64,000 bases of DNA from CALFMR01 sp035550595. GTDB lineage: Bacteria > Acidobacteriota > Vicinamibacteria > Vicinamibacterales > SCN-69-37. The notes beneath the pieces are model-generated. The model was given only the letters and a program-made list of their open reading frames with translations, ran no database searches and had not been told where the DNA came from. The stretch spans positions 11,638 to 75,637 of the forward strand of contig DASZOV010000043.1 in NCBI GenBank assembly GCA_035550595.1, given 5' to 3'. The position numbers and the translations under genes are program-made. Positions 35,436-44,184 of this stretch are shown piece by piece; the first letter of the stretch is position 1; every line of letters starts with the position of its first letter.

Positions 35436-38400
35436 GGGTGAGCAGGTTGCGATACACGGCAAGTTGCGGGTCGTCGGCTTTCAGCCGGGCGCCGGCGTGC
35501 GCGCCGCTGCGGCAGGCATACGAGTAATGGCACCACTTGCACACGCGTTCGTCCGCCGCGTGGACGAGCGTTCCTGACGCGATAACCGCTCGCAGATCGC
35601 GCAGCACGTCGGCGATCTTCGACAGCGGCTGCATCGCGATGCGCGTGCGCTGCTGCTGTCCCTTGGCACTCGAGAAGTAGTACTCCGCCGCCCGGACGCT
35701 CGCCTCTGGATCGAGGCGCTTCAAGAGCTCGACCGCGGCCAGCCCGTAGAGCGCGTGCTGCAGGCGCGAGCCGCCCGCGAACGTGCCCTGCCAGTCATCG
35801 GCCCAGTAACGGCCCGTCTTGTAATCGACGATCTCGTACGCGTGCGGCCCGACTCGATCGATCCGATCGATCCGGCCGACGACGCGCAAGGCCAGGTCGC
35901 CGCCGAGCTGGAGCTCGACGGGATCGATCTGCGCGAGCGGTTCGGCCTCGTCCGACGTCGTGAATCCGAACGCCACTTCTACACCAACCGGCGAACGCGA
36001 CACGTCGAGTTGCTCCTCGCCTTCCACGAACAGCCGGACGTCGTCGAGGAACAGCGTCGTTTCTCGCGCACGACACTCGGCCGACGGCGGCGGCATCGTG
36101 ATCGCGAGCGCATCGAGCGCAGCCTCCGCGCGTGCGGTCAGCCAGTCGCCGTCGAGCGCGATCGTCGCCCGCCGTTCCGCCGTGCGACATCGGCGAAGAA
36201 GCTGCGCGTAGAGATCGTGCAGGAGCGTGCCGCGCAGGAGCGGATCCAGCCAGGCGTCACGATCGCGATCGCCGGCCTCGATTGCTTCCACGCCGAGGCC
36301 GCGGCGAAGGAAATACCGGAAGGGACATGCCGCCGCGTCCTCGAGCTGCGTGACGGACACGACTCGGCCGGCCGCACACGGATCGAGGACGGCTCCGGCC
36401 GCGGGAACCGCGCCGTCGAACTCGGTGAACCGATCGGACTCGCGCGCTGCACGCGCGGCCACGCCTGCGGCAAGCGACGGGTACGCGGCCAGCACGTCAC
36501 CACGCGCGTGCGCGCCGCCACGCCGCACGCCATGGAGCCACCATCGCGACGGGTCGAGTACGCCGGTGTCCGTCGTCGGGACGCAGGAACACGCCGCACC
36601 GAGATGTTCGTGCAAGTCCCGGTACGTCGCTGTCGGCCGCCCGGAGACCACGCGATGCGCCTGGAGCAGGATCCAGGACGCATACGTGTCTCGGCACTCG
36701 CGCAAGTCGCGGCACGAGTAACTGAGCACGACGCGGCCACCCGCGACGGCCGACACGCGCGCGAGCGCGTCGATCGCCGCGTGCACTGTCTCGTCGGTCC
36801 GATCGGTGGCGAGCGGAAGCGACGACGCGATGCGAGTCCGCTCGGCGTCGAGCAGCACGGCATCCTCGAGCGGCGCAGGAAATACTTGTCCTTCTTCGAG
36901 GCCGACGACGAACACGAGCGGGCGACCGGCGTATCCACCGTGGTCGAACGACGAGACGTGAAGATGGCCGGGACGAGGCCGATCGACGCCGACCGTCACG
37001 CTCTCGACGCGCTCGTGGATGAACCGGATCGCCATGTCGAGCGTGCAGTCGAACCGGCCGAGCGCGCGAAGCTCGTCGACCGCCTCGGCCAGCGCCGACG
37101 CGGCCACCGCGTCGAGCGCACTCGCGCGCGCCGCGACGTCCGCGAGAAACACGCGCACGCTCTCGACGAGACCGCTGAGATCGAGGCGGCCGCGCGCGTC
37201 GGTCGACGGCACGCGCGCGATGAGCGCGTCGATCCATTCGGCCAGCGCGCCCGCCCGCTCGGCACGCTCTTCGAACGCCTCACGCTGCTCGGGCGGCACA
37301 TCGTCACGAGCCGCACGCCGGCGTGAGGAAGCCGCCTCGGCGCCGAGCGCCGCGGCATACGTCGCGCGCCCCCACGCGGCTTTCGCGCGCACGAGCAGCC
37401 GCGCGGCCTGCGCGCTCGTGAGCGACGGCACGTCGACGCGCACGTCGCCCGACTGCAGCAGCCGACGCAGCCGGCCCGCGGCGAAGTCGTCCTGGATCCA
37501 TTCGGTGAACGCGAGCACGGCGCGGCCCGGCCTCGTCATCGCGGCCGGCAGACCTTCGGCGGTCGTCACCGGCCAGTTGTAGCGGATCGCTTTTTCCCAG
37601 ACGAGCGCCGCGTAGTCCCGCCGCGCGCAGATGATCTCGACCTCGTCGATCGACCGGCCGCTTGCGAGGATGCGCCGGAACGTCTCCTCCACTTCCGCTT
37701 CGGCGCCGCCTGCCTGGAAGAGCTCTATCGCCGCACCATCTGCGTTCGTGGACGTCGCTGGCGCCGCCTCCGGCTGACGCAGAAACGCAAGCGGTGCACG
37801 TGACGCGCGATGATCGATCCTCGTGTCCTGCAGCCGCCGAGGCACGGTCGCGCCAGGCAGATCGAAGGCGGCAGGGACGATGCGTTCGCCGGGCATCGCG
37901 TCGATGAGCCGGCGTTCGAGCGGCGACCAGATGACGTTCGGCTGTTCCGTCCAGCAGTCGGCCGATTGGATCGGACACCAGTCGAGGTGCTGCAGCGCCT
38001 CGGCGAACACCGTCGCGACGTCACCGCGTGTGTGGTCATTCAAGAAACGCTCGTACGCGCCGACGAGCGCGACGAGCTCTTCGTGTTTGTCGGGCGATGC
38101 GAACGCATCGGGCGGCAGATCGCCGGCGCCGATTCCCGCCATGCGTAGTTCGCGGATCGTCGCCCACAAGGCGGCCGCCATCGACGGATGGTCGGCGAGC
38201 GCGCGGAAGTAGCCAGGGTGGCCGGCGGGCAGATCCAGCAGGAGGCGCATGACGAGCGCCGGGCCCAGTCCGTCTTCGGATGGATCGATGCCGCGTTCGA
38301 CGAGGAACGGCGCGCCCATGCGGACGGCGACGTCGAGCGGCGTCACCAAGCGCAGGTTCGCCCAGTCCGTGCCCGAGAGCGCCAGCCGATCGCCAATCGT

Positions 38401-38493
38401 GCGCCCGACGCCGTGCGACCGGACGAACACCCACTTGGCGCGCGTCGGCGACGCCACGCACGAGGTCCGAAGCTGTTCGACGAAGGGATCCAT
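35428..38493 (-). CDS. addB: AddB-like nuclease subunit with iron-sulfur cluster
   Basis: A 1021-residue partner of AddA. The N-terminal half is a degenerate helicase-like scaffold. The C-terminal PD-(D/E)XK nuclease has YEIVDYKTGRYW, and its four Fe-S cysteines are split between ACPFRYFLRRGLG and CKWCHYSYAC, as in AddB, where the cluster staples the nuclease domain. It is first in an operon-like pair with addA. A stretch of about 100 bp separates it from greB. Divergence from Bacillus AddB is substantial, so the name rests on layout and motifs. Confidence 0.9.
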   Translation of the reverse strand: MDPFVEQLRTSCVASPTRAKWVFVRSHGVGRTIGDRLALSGTDWANLRLVTPLDVAVRMGAPFLVERGIDPSEDGLGPALVMRLLLDLPAGHPGYFRALADHPSMAAALWATIRELRMAGIGAGDLPPDAFASPDKHEELVALVGAYERFLNDHTRGDVATVFAEALQHLDWCPIQSADCWTEQPNVIWSPLERRLIDAMPGERIVPAAFDLPGATVPRRLQDTRIDHRASRAPLAFLRQPEAAPATSTNADGAAIELFQAGGAEAEVEETFRRILASGRSIDEVEIICARRDYAALVWEKAIRYNWPVTTAEGLPAAMTRPGRAVLAFTEWIQDDFAAGRLRRLLQSGDVRVDVPSLTSAQAARLLVRAKAAWGRATYAAALGAEAASSRRRAARDDVPPEQREAFEERAERAGALAEWIDALIARVPSTDARGRLDLSGLVESVRVFLADVAARASALDAVAASALAEAVDELRALGRFDCTLDMAIRFIHERVESVTVGVDRPRPGHLHVSSFDHGGYAGRPLVFVVGLEEGQVFPAPLEDAVLLDAERTRIASSLPLATDRTDETVHAAIDALARVSAVAGGRVVLSYSCRDLRECRDTYASWILLQAHRVVSGRPTATYRDLHEHLGAACSCVPTTDTGVLDPSRWWLHGVRRGGAHARGDVLAAYPSLAAGVAARAARESDRFTEFDGAVPAAGAVLDPCAAGRVVSVTQLEDAAACPFRYFLRRGLGVEAIEAGDRDRDAWLDPLLRGTLLHDLYAQLLRRCRTAERRATIALDGDWLTARAEAALDALAITMPPPSAECRARETTLFLDDVRLFVEGEEQLDVSRSPVGVEVAFGFTTSDEAEPLAQIDPVELQLGGDLALRVVGRIDRIDRVGPHAYEIVDYKTGRYWADDWQGTFAGGSRLQHALYGLAAVELLKRLDPEASVRAAEYYFSSAKGQQQRTRIAMQPLSKIADVLRDLRAVIASGTLVHAADERVCKWCHYSYACRSGAHAGARLKADDPQLAVYRNLLTHD

Positions 38494-38594
38494 CGGCCGC
38501 GACAGCGTATCGCGAGTGCCGTGACAGGGTAGTTCCTACGCCGAATGTTCGCCGCCCTGCGCCGTGTAGAAGGCCGATGTGCCTTGGGACTAGA

Positions 38595-39209
38595 TCATGA
38601 CGATGACGAGTCCGTCTTCGACGCCGACTCCGCCCCCGGCGGCTCCTGAAACGGCTCCATCGGGATCGGCGCGTAGTCGACGTCGAGAATTTCCAGATGT
38701 TCGGTCTTCGTCGGCGCGCGCAGCACGACGCGGTCGCCGACGGTCGACTTCATCAGCGCGCGGGCCAGCGGGGACATCCAACTGATGTAGCCGCGATTCA
38801 GATCGACCTCGTCGAGGCCCACGATGCTGACCGTGCGTTCACGGCCATCGGTATTCTTGAAGGTGACGGTCGCGCCGAAGAACACGCGCGCGGCGGCGCC
38901 CGCCGATCGCGGGGCGGCGGGATCGACGACTTCGGCCGCGTCGATGCGTTTGGTCAGGAAGCGGATGCGCGAGTCGATCTGGCGCAGCCGCCGCTTGCCG
39001 TAGAGATAGTCCGCGTTCTCGCTGCGATCGCCGTTGCCCGCGGCCCAGGCCACGACCGCGGTCACCGCCGGCCGTTCACGCGTCATGAGGAACCGGTGCT
39101 CGTCCCGCAGGCGCTGCAGGCCCGCGGGCGTGATGTAGTTCTTCAGCTTCGGCCCGGAGGCCTCGCGCACCGGTTCCCTCAACGGGCGCTTCGTTCTCAT
39201 CGTCGTCAA
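38595..39209 (-). CDS. greB: Transcript cleavage factor GreB
   Basis: A 204-residue Gre factor: an N-terminal coiled coil with NGDRSENADYLYGKRRLRQI (the acidic GreB-like tip) and a C-terminal FKBP-like domain (VTFKNTDGRERTVSIVG, ISWMSPLARALMKSTVGD). It binds the secondary channel of RNA polymerase and stimulates cleavage of backtracked RNA. A Ser/Glu/Asp-rich tail follows. The TTG at 39209 has GGAGAAG 8 nt upstream and may be the true start; the ATG at 39200 is the alternative. Confidence 0.93.
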   Translation of the reverse strand: MTTMRTKRPLREPVREASGPKLKNYITPAGLQRLRDEHRFLMTRERPAVTAVVAWAAGNGDRSENADYLYGKRRLRQIDSRIRFLTKRIDAAEVVDPAAPRSAGAAARVFFGATVTFKNTDGRERTVSIVGLDEVDLNRGYISWMSPLARALMKSTVGDRVVLRAPTKTEHLEILDVDYAPIPMEPFQEPPGAESASKTDSSSS

Positions 39210-39260
39210 CGCGTCTTCTCCACGGCAAGGCGTCCGCGCGGCTGGCGTGACCCGCGGGCG

Positions 39261-39704
39261 TCAGTCAGGAATCTCCGCCTCGACGAGCTTGCCGAGCAGC
39301 ACGAGCGATTCCTGCCAGCCGAGCACGCACGCTTCGGGCGGGATGACGTCCGGGATGCCCGCCTGGACGATCGTCACTTCGGTCCCGACCAGCACTTTCT
39401 TCAACGTTACCGTCACCTGCATCTCGCCGGGCATGTTCGGATCGTCGAAGCGATCGGTCCACCGCAGCCGTTCGTGCGGCACGAGTTCCTGATACTCGCC
39501 GCCGAACGACTGGCTCTTACCGGTCGTGAAGTTGGTGAACGACATCTTGTACGAGCCGCCGACGCGGACGTCCTGGTGATGCATCCGGCCAGTGAATCCG
39601 TTGGGCGGCAGCCACTTCACCTTGGCGTCGCCATCCAGGAATGCGCGATAGACGCGCTCGGGTGTCGCGCGCAGCACGCGATGGAACTGAACCGTGTTCG
39701 GCAT
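39261..39704 (-). CDS. SRPBCC (AHSA1-like) protein
   Basis: A 147-residue START/Bet v1-like protein with the AHSA1 family layout (ATPERVYRAFLDGDAKVKWLPP, GGSYKMSFTNF, LRWTDRFDDPN, CVLGWQESLVLLGKLVEAE). Such proteins bind hydrophobic ligands or modulate chaperones; no specific role is known. A strong GAGGAGGAAG site fixes the start at 39704. Confidence 0.9.
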   Translation of the reverse strand: MPNTVQFHRVLRATPERVYRAFLDGDAKVKWLPPNGFTGRMHHQDVRVGGSYKMSFTNFTTGKSQSFGGEYQELVPHERLRWTDRFDDPNMPGEMQVTVTLKKVLVGTEVTIVQAGIPDVIPPEACVLGWQESLVLLGKLVEAEIPD

Positions 39705-39835
39705 GTCTTCCTCCTCAATAGCACACATGCGTCGTGCGCTTTTGATGGTTGGACGGTACGGCCCGGCCAAAATCATCGGTCGACCGCCCGGGGCGTATAG
39801 TTGAGCCGCTTCTAGCGGCCAGGAGGCCGCCCCCC

Positions 39836-40543
39836 GTGACACTCTTCGTCATCGTCGCCTTTTTCGCTATCGTCGGGTTCTGCGCGTGGAAGGTCAACCA
39901 GCAGCGAGCCAGTGCGTTCGCCGCCGCGGCCGACCGGTTGGGGTTCGTCGACAAGGGCGGCGCCTCGCCGTTCGCGGGCAGCGACGCGGCTGGCCTCACG
40001 CTCCTCACTGACACGATGCAGCACGTCTATCGGAACGTGCTCGTCGACAAGCGCGGCAGCGTCGTGGTCGTTCCCGAATTTCAGTACGCCCTTCCCATCG
40101 GCATGATGCGGAAAGGCATGGGCGCGGTCACCGACGACGAGGTCCAGAATCACTCACTCATCGCGTTCCGCGCGCCGCACGGATCGCTACCGCTATTCCA
40201 GGTGTCCTCGCGGGGTGCGATTGGCAACGTCGGCATCCCCGTCGACGCGACCGGGTTCAGCGGCATGAGTGGCGCGGCCGGCCTCGACACAGGCTCGCCG
40301 GAGTTCTCGGAGCGTTACGTCATCAGCACGAAAGACGAGACCGGTGTGGCGCGGTTGTTCACTCCGGCCCTGGTGAAGGCCTTCGTGGACCAGCCACCCA
40401 TGACGTGGCTGCACGTCCAGACGTCGGCGGACTGGCTGCTCTTCTATGACCCGCGGATCTTCATCCTCAAACCAGAGGATGTGGAACCCGCGCTGCAGCG
40501 CGTGCGGCCGATCGCCGCACTTTTGCTCGGTACGCCGGCGTAG
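39836..40543 (+). CDS. N-terminally anchored protein of unknown function
   Basis: A 235-residue protein starting at GTG 39836, 8 nt after CAGGAGG. One N-terminal transmembrane segment (TLFVIVAFFAIVGFCAWKV) is followed by a soluble region without a motif I recognise. It has no cysteines beyond the membrane segment and contains the patterns NVLVDKRGSVVVVPEFQ and ADWLLFYDPRIFIL. Probably anchored in the inner membrane with a cytoplasmic or periplasmic domain. It is divergent from the SRPBCC gene and convergent with a glycosyltransferase gene. Confidence 0.6.
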   Translation: MTLFVIVAFFAIVGFCAWKVNQQRASAFAAAADRLGFVDKGGASPFAGSDAAGLTLLTDTMQHVYRNVLVDKRGSVVVVPEFQYALPIGMMRKGMGAVTDDEVQNHSLIAFRAPHGSLPLFQVSSRGAIGNVGIPVDATGFSGMSGAAGLDTGSPEFSERYVISTKDETGVARLFTPALVKAFVDQPPMTWLHVQTSADWLLFYDPRIFILKPEDVEPALQRVRPIAALLLGTPA

Positions 40544-40580
40544 CCAGATCGAGCCGTTCCTCGGCCCGTCCGTGATCCCG

Positions 40581-41759
40581 TCATTTAGCCGCCTGGTGGT
40601 GGTCGCGTCGCTCGGCGAGCAGGCGCTGATACAGGCCGTCGATGTCCCCGACGAGACGCTCGCGCGAGAATGCCGGCACCACGCGGCTTCGGCCGCGCTG
40701 TCCGAGCCGCGCCGCCAGCGCGGGATCGTCGAGCAGACGCCGCACGCCCAACGCGAGCGCGCGCGCATCGTCGACGTCGGTGAGCAGGCCGCTGTCGCCG
40801 ACCAGTTCGCCCACGCCTCCAACCCGTGTCGCCACGACGGGCCGGGCCGCGGCCATGGCCTCGATCAACGCCACGGGCGATCCCTCGTTGCGTGACGTCA
40901 ACACGACGACATCGAGATCCGCGTAGACGCGATCGACGTCGGCTCGCCATCCCAGGAAGTGGACGCGTGAGCCGAGGCCGCGGCTGCGCACGCCCTCCTC
41001 CAGCGCCTGACGGCGCTCGCCATCGCCGACGACGAGAAACGCGACGTCGGGGCGCGCCCTGGCGACGTCAACGGCCATGTCGAGAAACACCTCGTGCGCC
41101 TTGATCGGCACGAGGCGCGCGACGATGCCCACCGTCGGCGTCGTGGGCGACAGGCCCAGCGCGCGCCGGATCTCGCCCGTCGGCCGATCGTCCTGCAGGA
41201 ACGCGGACAGATCGAACCCCAGGGGGACGACGTCGAAGCGGTCCGGGCGGCCGACGCCCATGGCGAGCAGTTCCTCGCGGACGCGTCCACTGACGGCGAT
41301 CAGCCGCGTGGTGACCCGCGCCAGCGCCCGCTCGGCCTGGACGAAGCACGCCTGTTTCGGTCGAGAGAAATAGCCGCGCAAGACGTGGCCGTGGAACGTA
41401 TGGACGACGATCCCGACGCCGTTCAGGTACGCGGCCAGTCGTCCGAGCAGGCCGGCCTTCGCCGTGTGGGTGTGTACGATGTCGGGACGAAACGTCCGAA
41501 TGACTCGCGCGAGATGCCGGTACGCCGGCACGTCCTGGCGGAGCGCGACCGCGCGTCCGAGCGAAGGAACGGAAATCAGATTCGACACCTGCCGGCCGGT
41601 CAACGCGAGGTAGTCGCCCTCGGTCTCGTCGGTCGCGCCCGCGAGCAGGCACGTCTCGTAGCGGTTCGCGTCGAGTCCGTCGGCGAGCAGCGTGGCGTGC
41701 AGGGCCGGGCCGCCGACGTTCATCCGCGTGATGATTCTCAGGACGCGCGTCCTGGTCAT
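40581..41759 (-). CDS. Glycosyltransferase family 4
   Basis: A 392-residue GT-B glycosyltransferase. N-terminal motif IITRMNVGGPALHATLLADGL; donor-site E-x7-E pattern in SRNEGSPVALIEAMAAARP; phosphate-binding GIVARLVPIKAH. It would transfer a sugar from a nucleotide donor in polysaccharide or glycolipid assembly. It sits head-to-head with the WecA-like gene, which makes the lipid carrier on which such chains grow. A TATAAT hexamer on its strand lies about 70 bp upstream. Confidence 0.9.
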   Translation of the reverse strand: MTRTRVLRIITRMNVGGPALHATLLADGLDANRYETCLLAGATDETEGDYLALTGRQVSNLISVPSLGRAVALRQDVPAYRHLARVIRTFRPDIVHTHTAKAGLLGRLAAYLNGVGIVVHTFHGHVLRGYFSRPKQACFVQAERALARVTTRLIAVSGRVREELLAMGVGRPDRFDVVPLGFDLSAFLQDDRPTGEIRRALGLSPTTPTVGIVARLVPIKAHEVFLDMAVDVARARPDVAFLVVGDGERRQALEEGVRSRGLGSRVHFLGWRADVDRVYADLDVVVLTSRNEGSPVALIEAMAAARPVVATRVGGVGELVGDSGLLTDVDDARALALGVRRLLDDPALAARLGQRGRSRVVPAFSRERLVGDIDGLYQRLLAERRDHHQAAK

Positions 41760-41827
41760 CGCGCCGACGGTCCACCTCGAGCCGCACGTGCCAATCGGCA
41801 GACCGTCAGAAGCACAGACGAAAGCTT

Positions 41828-41833
41828 ATTATA
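41828..41833 (-). promoter_or_regulatory. Possible -10 element for the GT4 gene
   Basis: A perfect TATAAT on the minus strand, inside the 173-bp gap between the divergent GT4 and WecA-like genes and 69 bp upstream of the GT4 start. No convincing -35 hexamer stands 16-18 bp further upstream, so the assignment is weak. Confidence 0.3.
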
Positions 41834-41932
41834 GGTGCCGCGCTATTCGACGAACGTCGGGATCGGCCGCGCGGTTCGTGACGCGTGTCGCGAAGGCGGC
41901 GCGTCGCGCAAGCAGGACCATCACCCGGTTCG

Positions 41933-42973
41933 ATGTCGTTGTCTGTCCTCCTCGCGGAAGTGTGTGGAACCGGGCTCGTGCTCAGTGCCGGCCTCGTTCC
42001 GCTGGCATGCCGTCTCGGCGAGGCCGCGGGATTTCACGCCGCCCCGATGGCGGACCGATGGCACGATCGCGCGGTCCCCAAGAGCGGAGGCGTCGCCGTT
42101 GCGGCGTCGGTCGCGATCGTGGTCCTGCTCTGGGACGTACGCGTCTGGCCGCTGCTCGGTCTGTGCGGCGCCATGTTCTGCCTTGGTCTCGCCGACGACT
42201 GGCGGCCCATTGGCGCCGCGCGCAAGCTGGTGTGCCAGCTCCTGATCACCGGCGCATTCCTGTATGCCATCGGCCCGATTCGCCTGACGCCCTGGCCGCT
42301 CGTCGACCTAGCGCTCGCCTATGTGTGGGTGGTCGGCATCACCAACGCATTCAACCTGCTCGACAACATCGATGGCCTGGCGGCGGGCGTCGCGGCGATC
42401 ACGGCGTGCGTGTTCGCCCTGCTGCTGACGCACGAGACGGCGCCGACGGCATCCGCGCTGCGCGTGCTCTCGGCTGGCGTCGCGGGCGTGGCCATCGGTT
42501 TTCTCATCTACAACGCGCATCCCGCCCGCATCTTCATGGGCGACAGCGGCAGCCTGTCGTTCGGCAGCTTCATGGCCGGCGCCACGCTCTTGGCGGTCCC
42601 GAATCTCCACGCCTCGCTCGCGCCAGTCAGCGTCCTTCCACTCGTCGTCCTTCTCGTCCCGATCCTCGATACGACAGTCGTCACGGTGACGCGGCGGTTG
42701 GCTGGGCGAAGCGTCTTCAGCGGCGGCCGCGATCATCTCTCGCATCGGCTCGTCGCGCTCGGCTTGAGCGACCGCGCCGCCGTCGCGGTGCTGTACCTCG
42801 CGACCGTCGCGAGCGGAGTCGTCGCACTGGCTGCGCAGCGTCTTCCGCCAGCGGCTGGATGGCCGCTCGTTGCAGGCGACGTCGTCGTCATGTCGATGTT
42901 CGGCACGTACCTGGCGCGGGTCGAGACCAACGCGGCAGTCGATCGGACCCGCGTGGCTTCCACCGATCATTAG
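41933..42973 (+). CDS. WecA/TagO-like polyprenyl-phosphate sugar-1-phosphate transferase
   Basis: A roughly 346-residue enzyme with about ten membrane helices. Conserved cytoplasmic motifs are LGLADDWRPIG, NAFNLLDNIDGLAAG, IFMGDSGSLSFG and GGRDHLSHRLVALGLS. This family couples a UDP-N-acetylhexosamine to undecaprenyl phosphate, starting O-antigen, teichoic acid or exopolysaccharide synthesis; it is related to MraY but lacks the peptide-binding features. Start by hydrophobicity at 41933; an upstream in-frame start at 41885 is possible. It is convergent with the transglutaminase lipoprotein gene. Confidence 0.9.
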   Translation: MSLSVLLAEVCGTGLVLSAGLVPLACRLGEAAGFHAAPMADRWHDRAVPKSGGVAVAASVAIVVLLWDVRVWPLLGLCGAMFCLGLADDWRPIGAARKLVCQLLITGAFLYAIGPIRLTPWPLVDLALAYVWVVGITNAFNLLDNIDGLAAGVAAITACVFALLLTHETAPTASALRVLSAGVAGVAIGFLIYNAHPARIFMGDSGSLSFGSFMAGATLLAVPNLHASLAPVSVLPLVVLLVPILDTTVVTVTRRLAGRSVFSGGRDHLSHRLVALGLSDRAAVAVLYLATVASGVVALAAQRLPPAAGWPLVAGDVVVMSMFGTYLARVETNAAVDRTRVASTDH

Positions 42974-42998
42974 CGTGCGGATGCACGCGGTCGGCTGA

Positions 42999-44165
42999 CT
43001 AGTGAGCGGAAGAAGGAGCGGCCGCCGGATCGATTACCAGCGTCGCAGGAGGCCCGGCGATCCCGCGAACGTTGACGCCGCGCACCTCGACGATGCCGCC
43101 GGCGTCCGGCATCCGCAGCGTGAGGGTCGGCTGCGTCGTCGACTGCCAGGAGCCAGACGAATCGCCCGTCGCGGTCACGCGATATTGATACGAGGTGCGC
43201 TGCAGCACGTTGTCACGCAGGTCGAGCGTGACGCGGTCGCCGGCGGCTCGTCGAATGGTGATCTCGACTTGATTGAGCTTCGCCGAGACGATGCGCCGGT
43301 CGGTGACGCGGCGCCGCGTCAGCCGCTCCTTGGGAAACGACGACGCAACCGGGCTGACGTCCCATGCCGGCACGCGCGGATCGTCGAACTCGATCATGTC
43401 GCCGAAGCGGTCGAAGGGCGCGTCGTGCGGCCGGCTCAGATGATCCGCGTTGAGGTGGTACCGCAGATAGTCGTACAGCTCAGCCGTACGCAACGGCCAC
43501 GTCGCCGGCGTCGCATGACCCGGCCTCGCAGATTCGAACACGGGCACGACGTCGGCCAGCGTCGACGACACCAGCGCGTCGTGGATCTCGAGCGCGCTGA
43601 GCGGCACGCCACCTCGCTCGAAGTGCACGTTGAAGTCGGCGTCCATCACCACCCACTTGTCGTAGTCGTTCGACCAGACTTCCGTGAGGTAGTGGGCGTA
43701 CGGATTGTCGCGGCTGCCGATCTCGATGTAGCGCGCCGTGAAGCCGAGCGCGGCCAGCGACTGCAGGAACACCTGGGCGTACTGCGCGCAGAAGCCGCCG
43801 GTCTTGCCGGATCGGATCCAATCGAGCACGGTCAGCGCATTCCAGGGCGGATAGGGCGCGGGCGTGCCGTCGGGCCACTGCGCGTTGACCCAGTCCTGCA
43901 CGCGTCGAATCTGGTCGAACTGGCGCGGGGTGGCGGCGACGAGATCGCGGAGATGTTCACGCGCCGCAAGCTGGTCGAGCTGCGGTTCGTCCAGCGACTG
44001 GAACCTCACGGGAAGCGCACCATCGGGCGGCGGGATGTCGCCGTTCGTCTGCACGTGGACGCGGGCGAGCGCGGCCGCGTCGGACCGATCGGTCGCGCAT
44101 GACCCCGCGGCGGCCATCGCCAGCCCCAGCACGAGGACGGCAGCACGCGTGTTCCAGGAAGTCAT
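42999..44165 (-). CDS. Transglutaminase-domain lipoprotein
   Basis: A roughly 388-residue protein with a lipobox (AAAGSC, Cys23). A transglutaminase-like catalytic core follows, with a possible triad: Cys in GKTGGFCAQYAQ, His in PYAHYLTEVW and Asp in VVMDADFNV. The C-terminal part is a beta-rich domain. Such proteins in exopolysaccharide or surface-protein clusters are presumed to cleave or cross-link peptides. It follows the acyltransferase gene by 19 bp on the same strand. Confidence 0.85.
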   Translation of the reverse strand: MTSWNTRAAVLVLGLAMAAAGSCATDRSDAAALARVHVQTNGDIPPPDGALPVRFQSLDEPQLDQLAAREHLRDLVAATPRQFDQIRRVQDWVNAQWPDGTPAPYPPWNALTVLDWIRSGKTGGFCAQYAQVFLQSLAALGFTARYIEIGSRDNPYAHYLTEVWSNDYDKWVVMDADFNVHFERGGVPLSALEIHDALVSSTLADVVPVFESARPGHATPATWPLRTAELYDYLRYHLNADHLSRPHDAPFDRFGDMIEFDDPRVPAWDVSPVASSFPKERLTRRRVTDRRIVSAKLNQVEITIRRAAGDRVTLDLRDNVLQRTSYQYRVTATGDSSGSWQSTTQPTLTLRMPDAGGIVEVRGVNVRGIAGPPATLVIDPAAAPSSAH

Positions 44166-44184
44166 CGCCGCACTCCGCTCGAGC

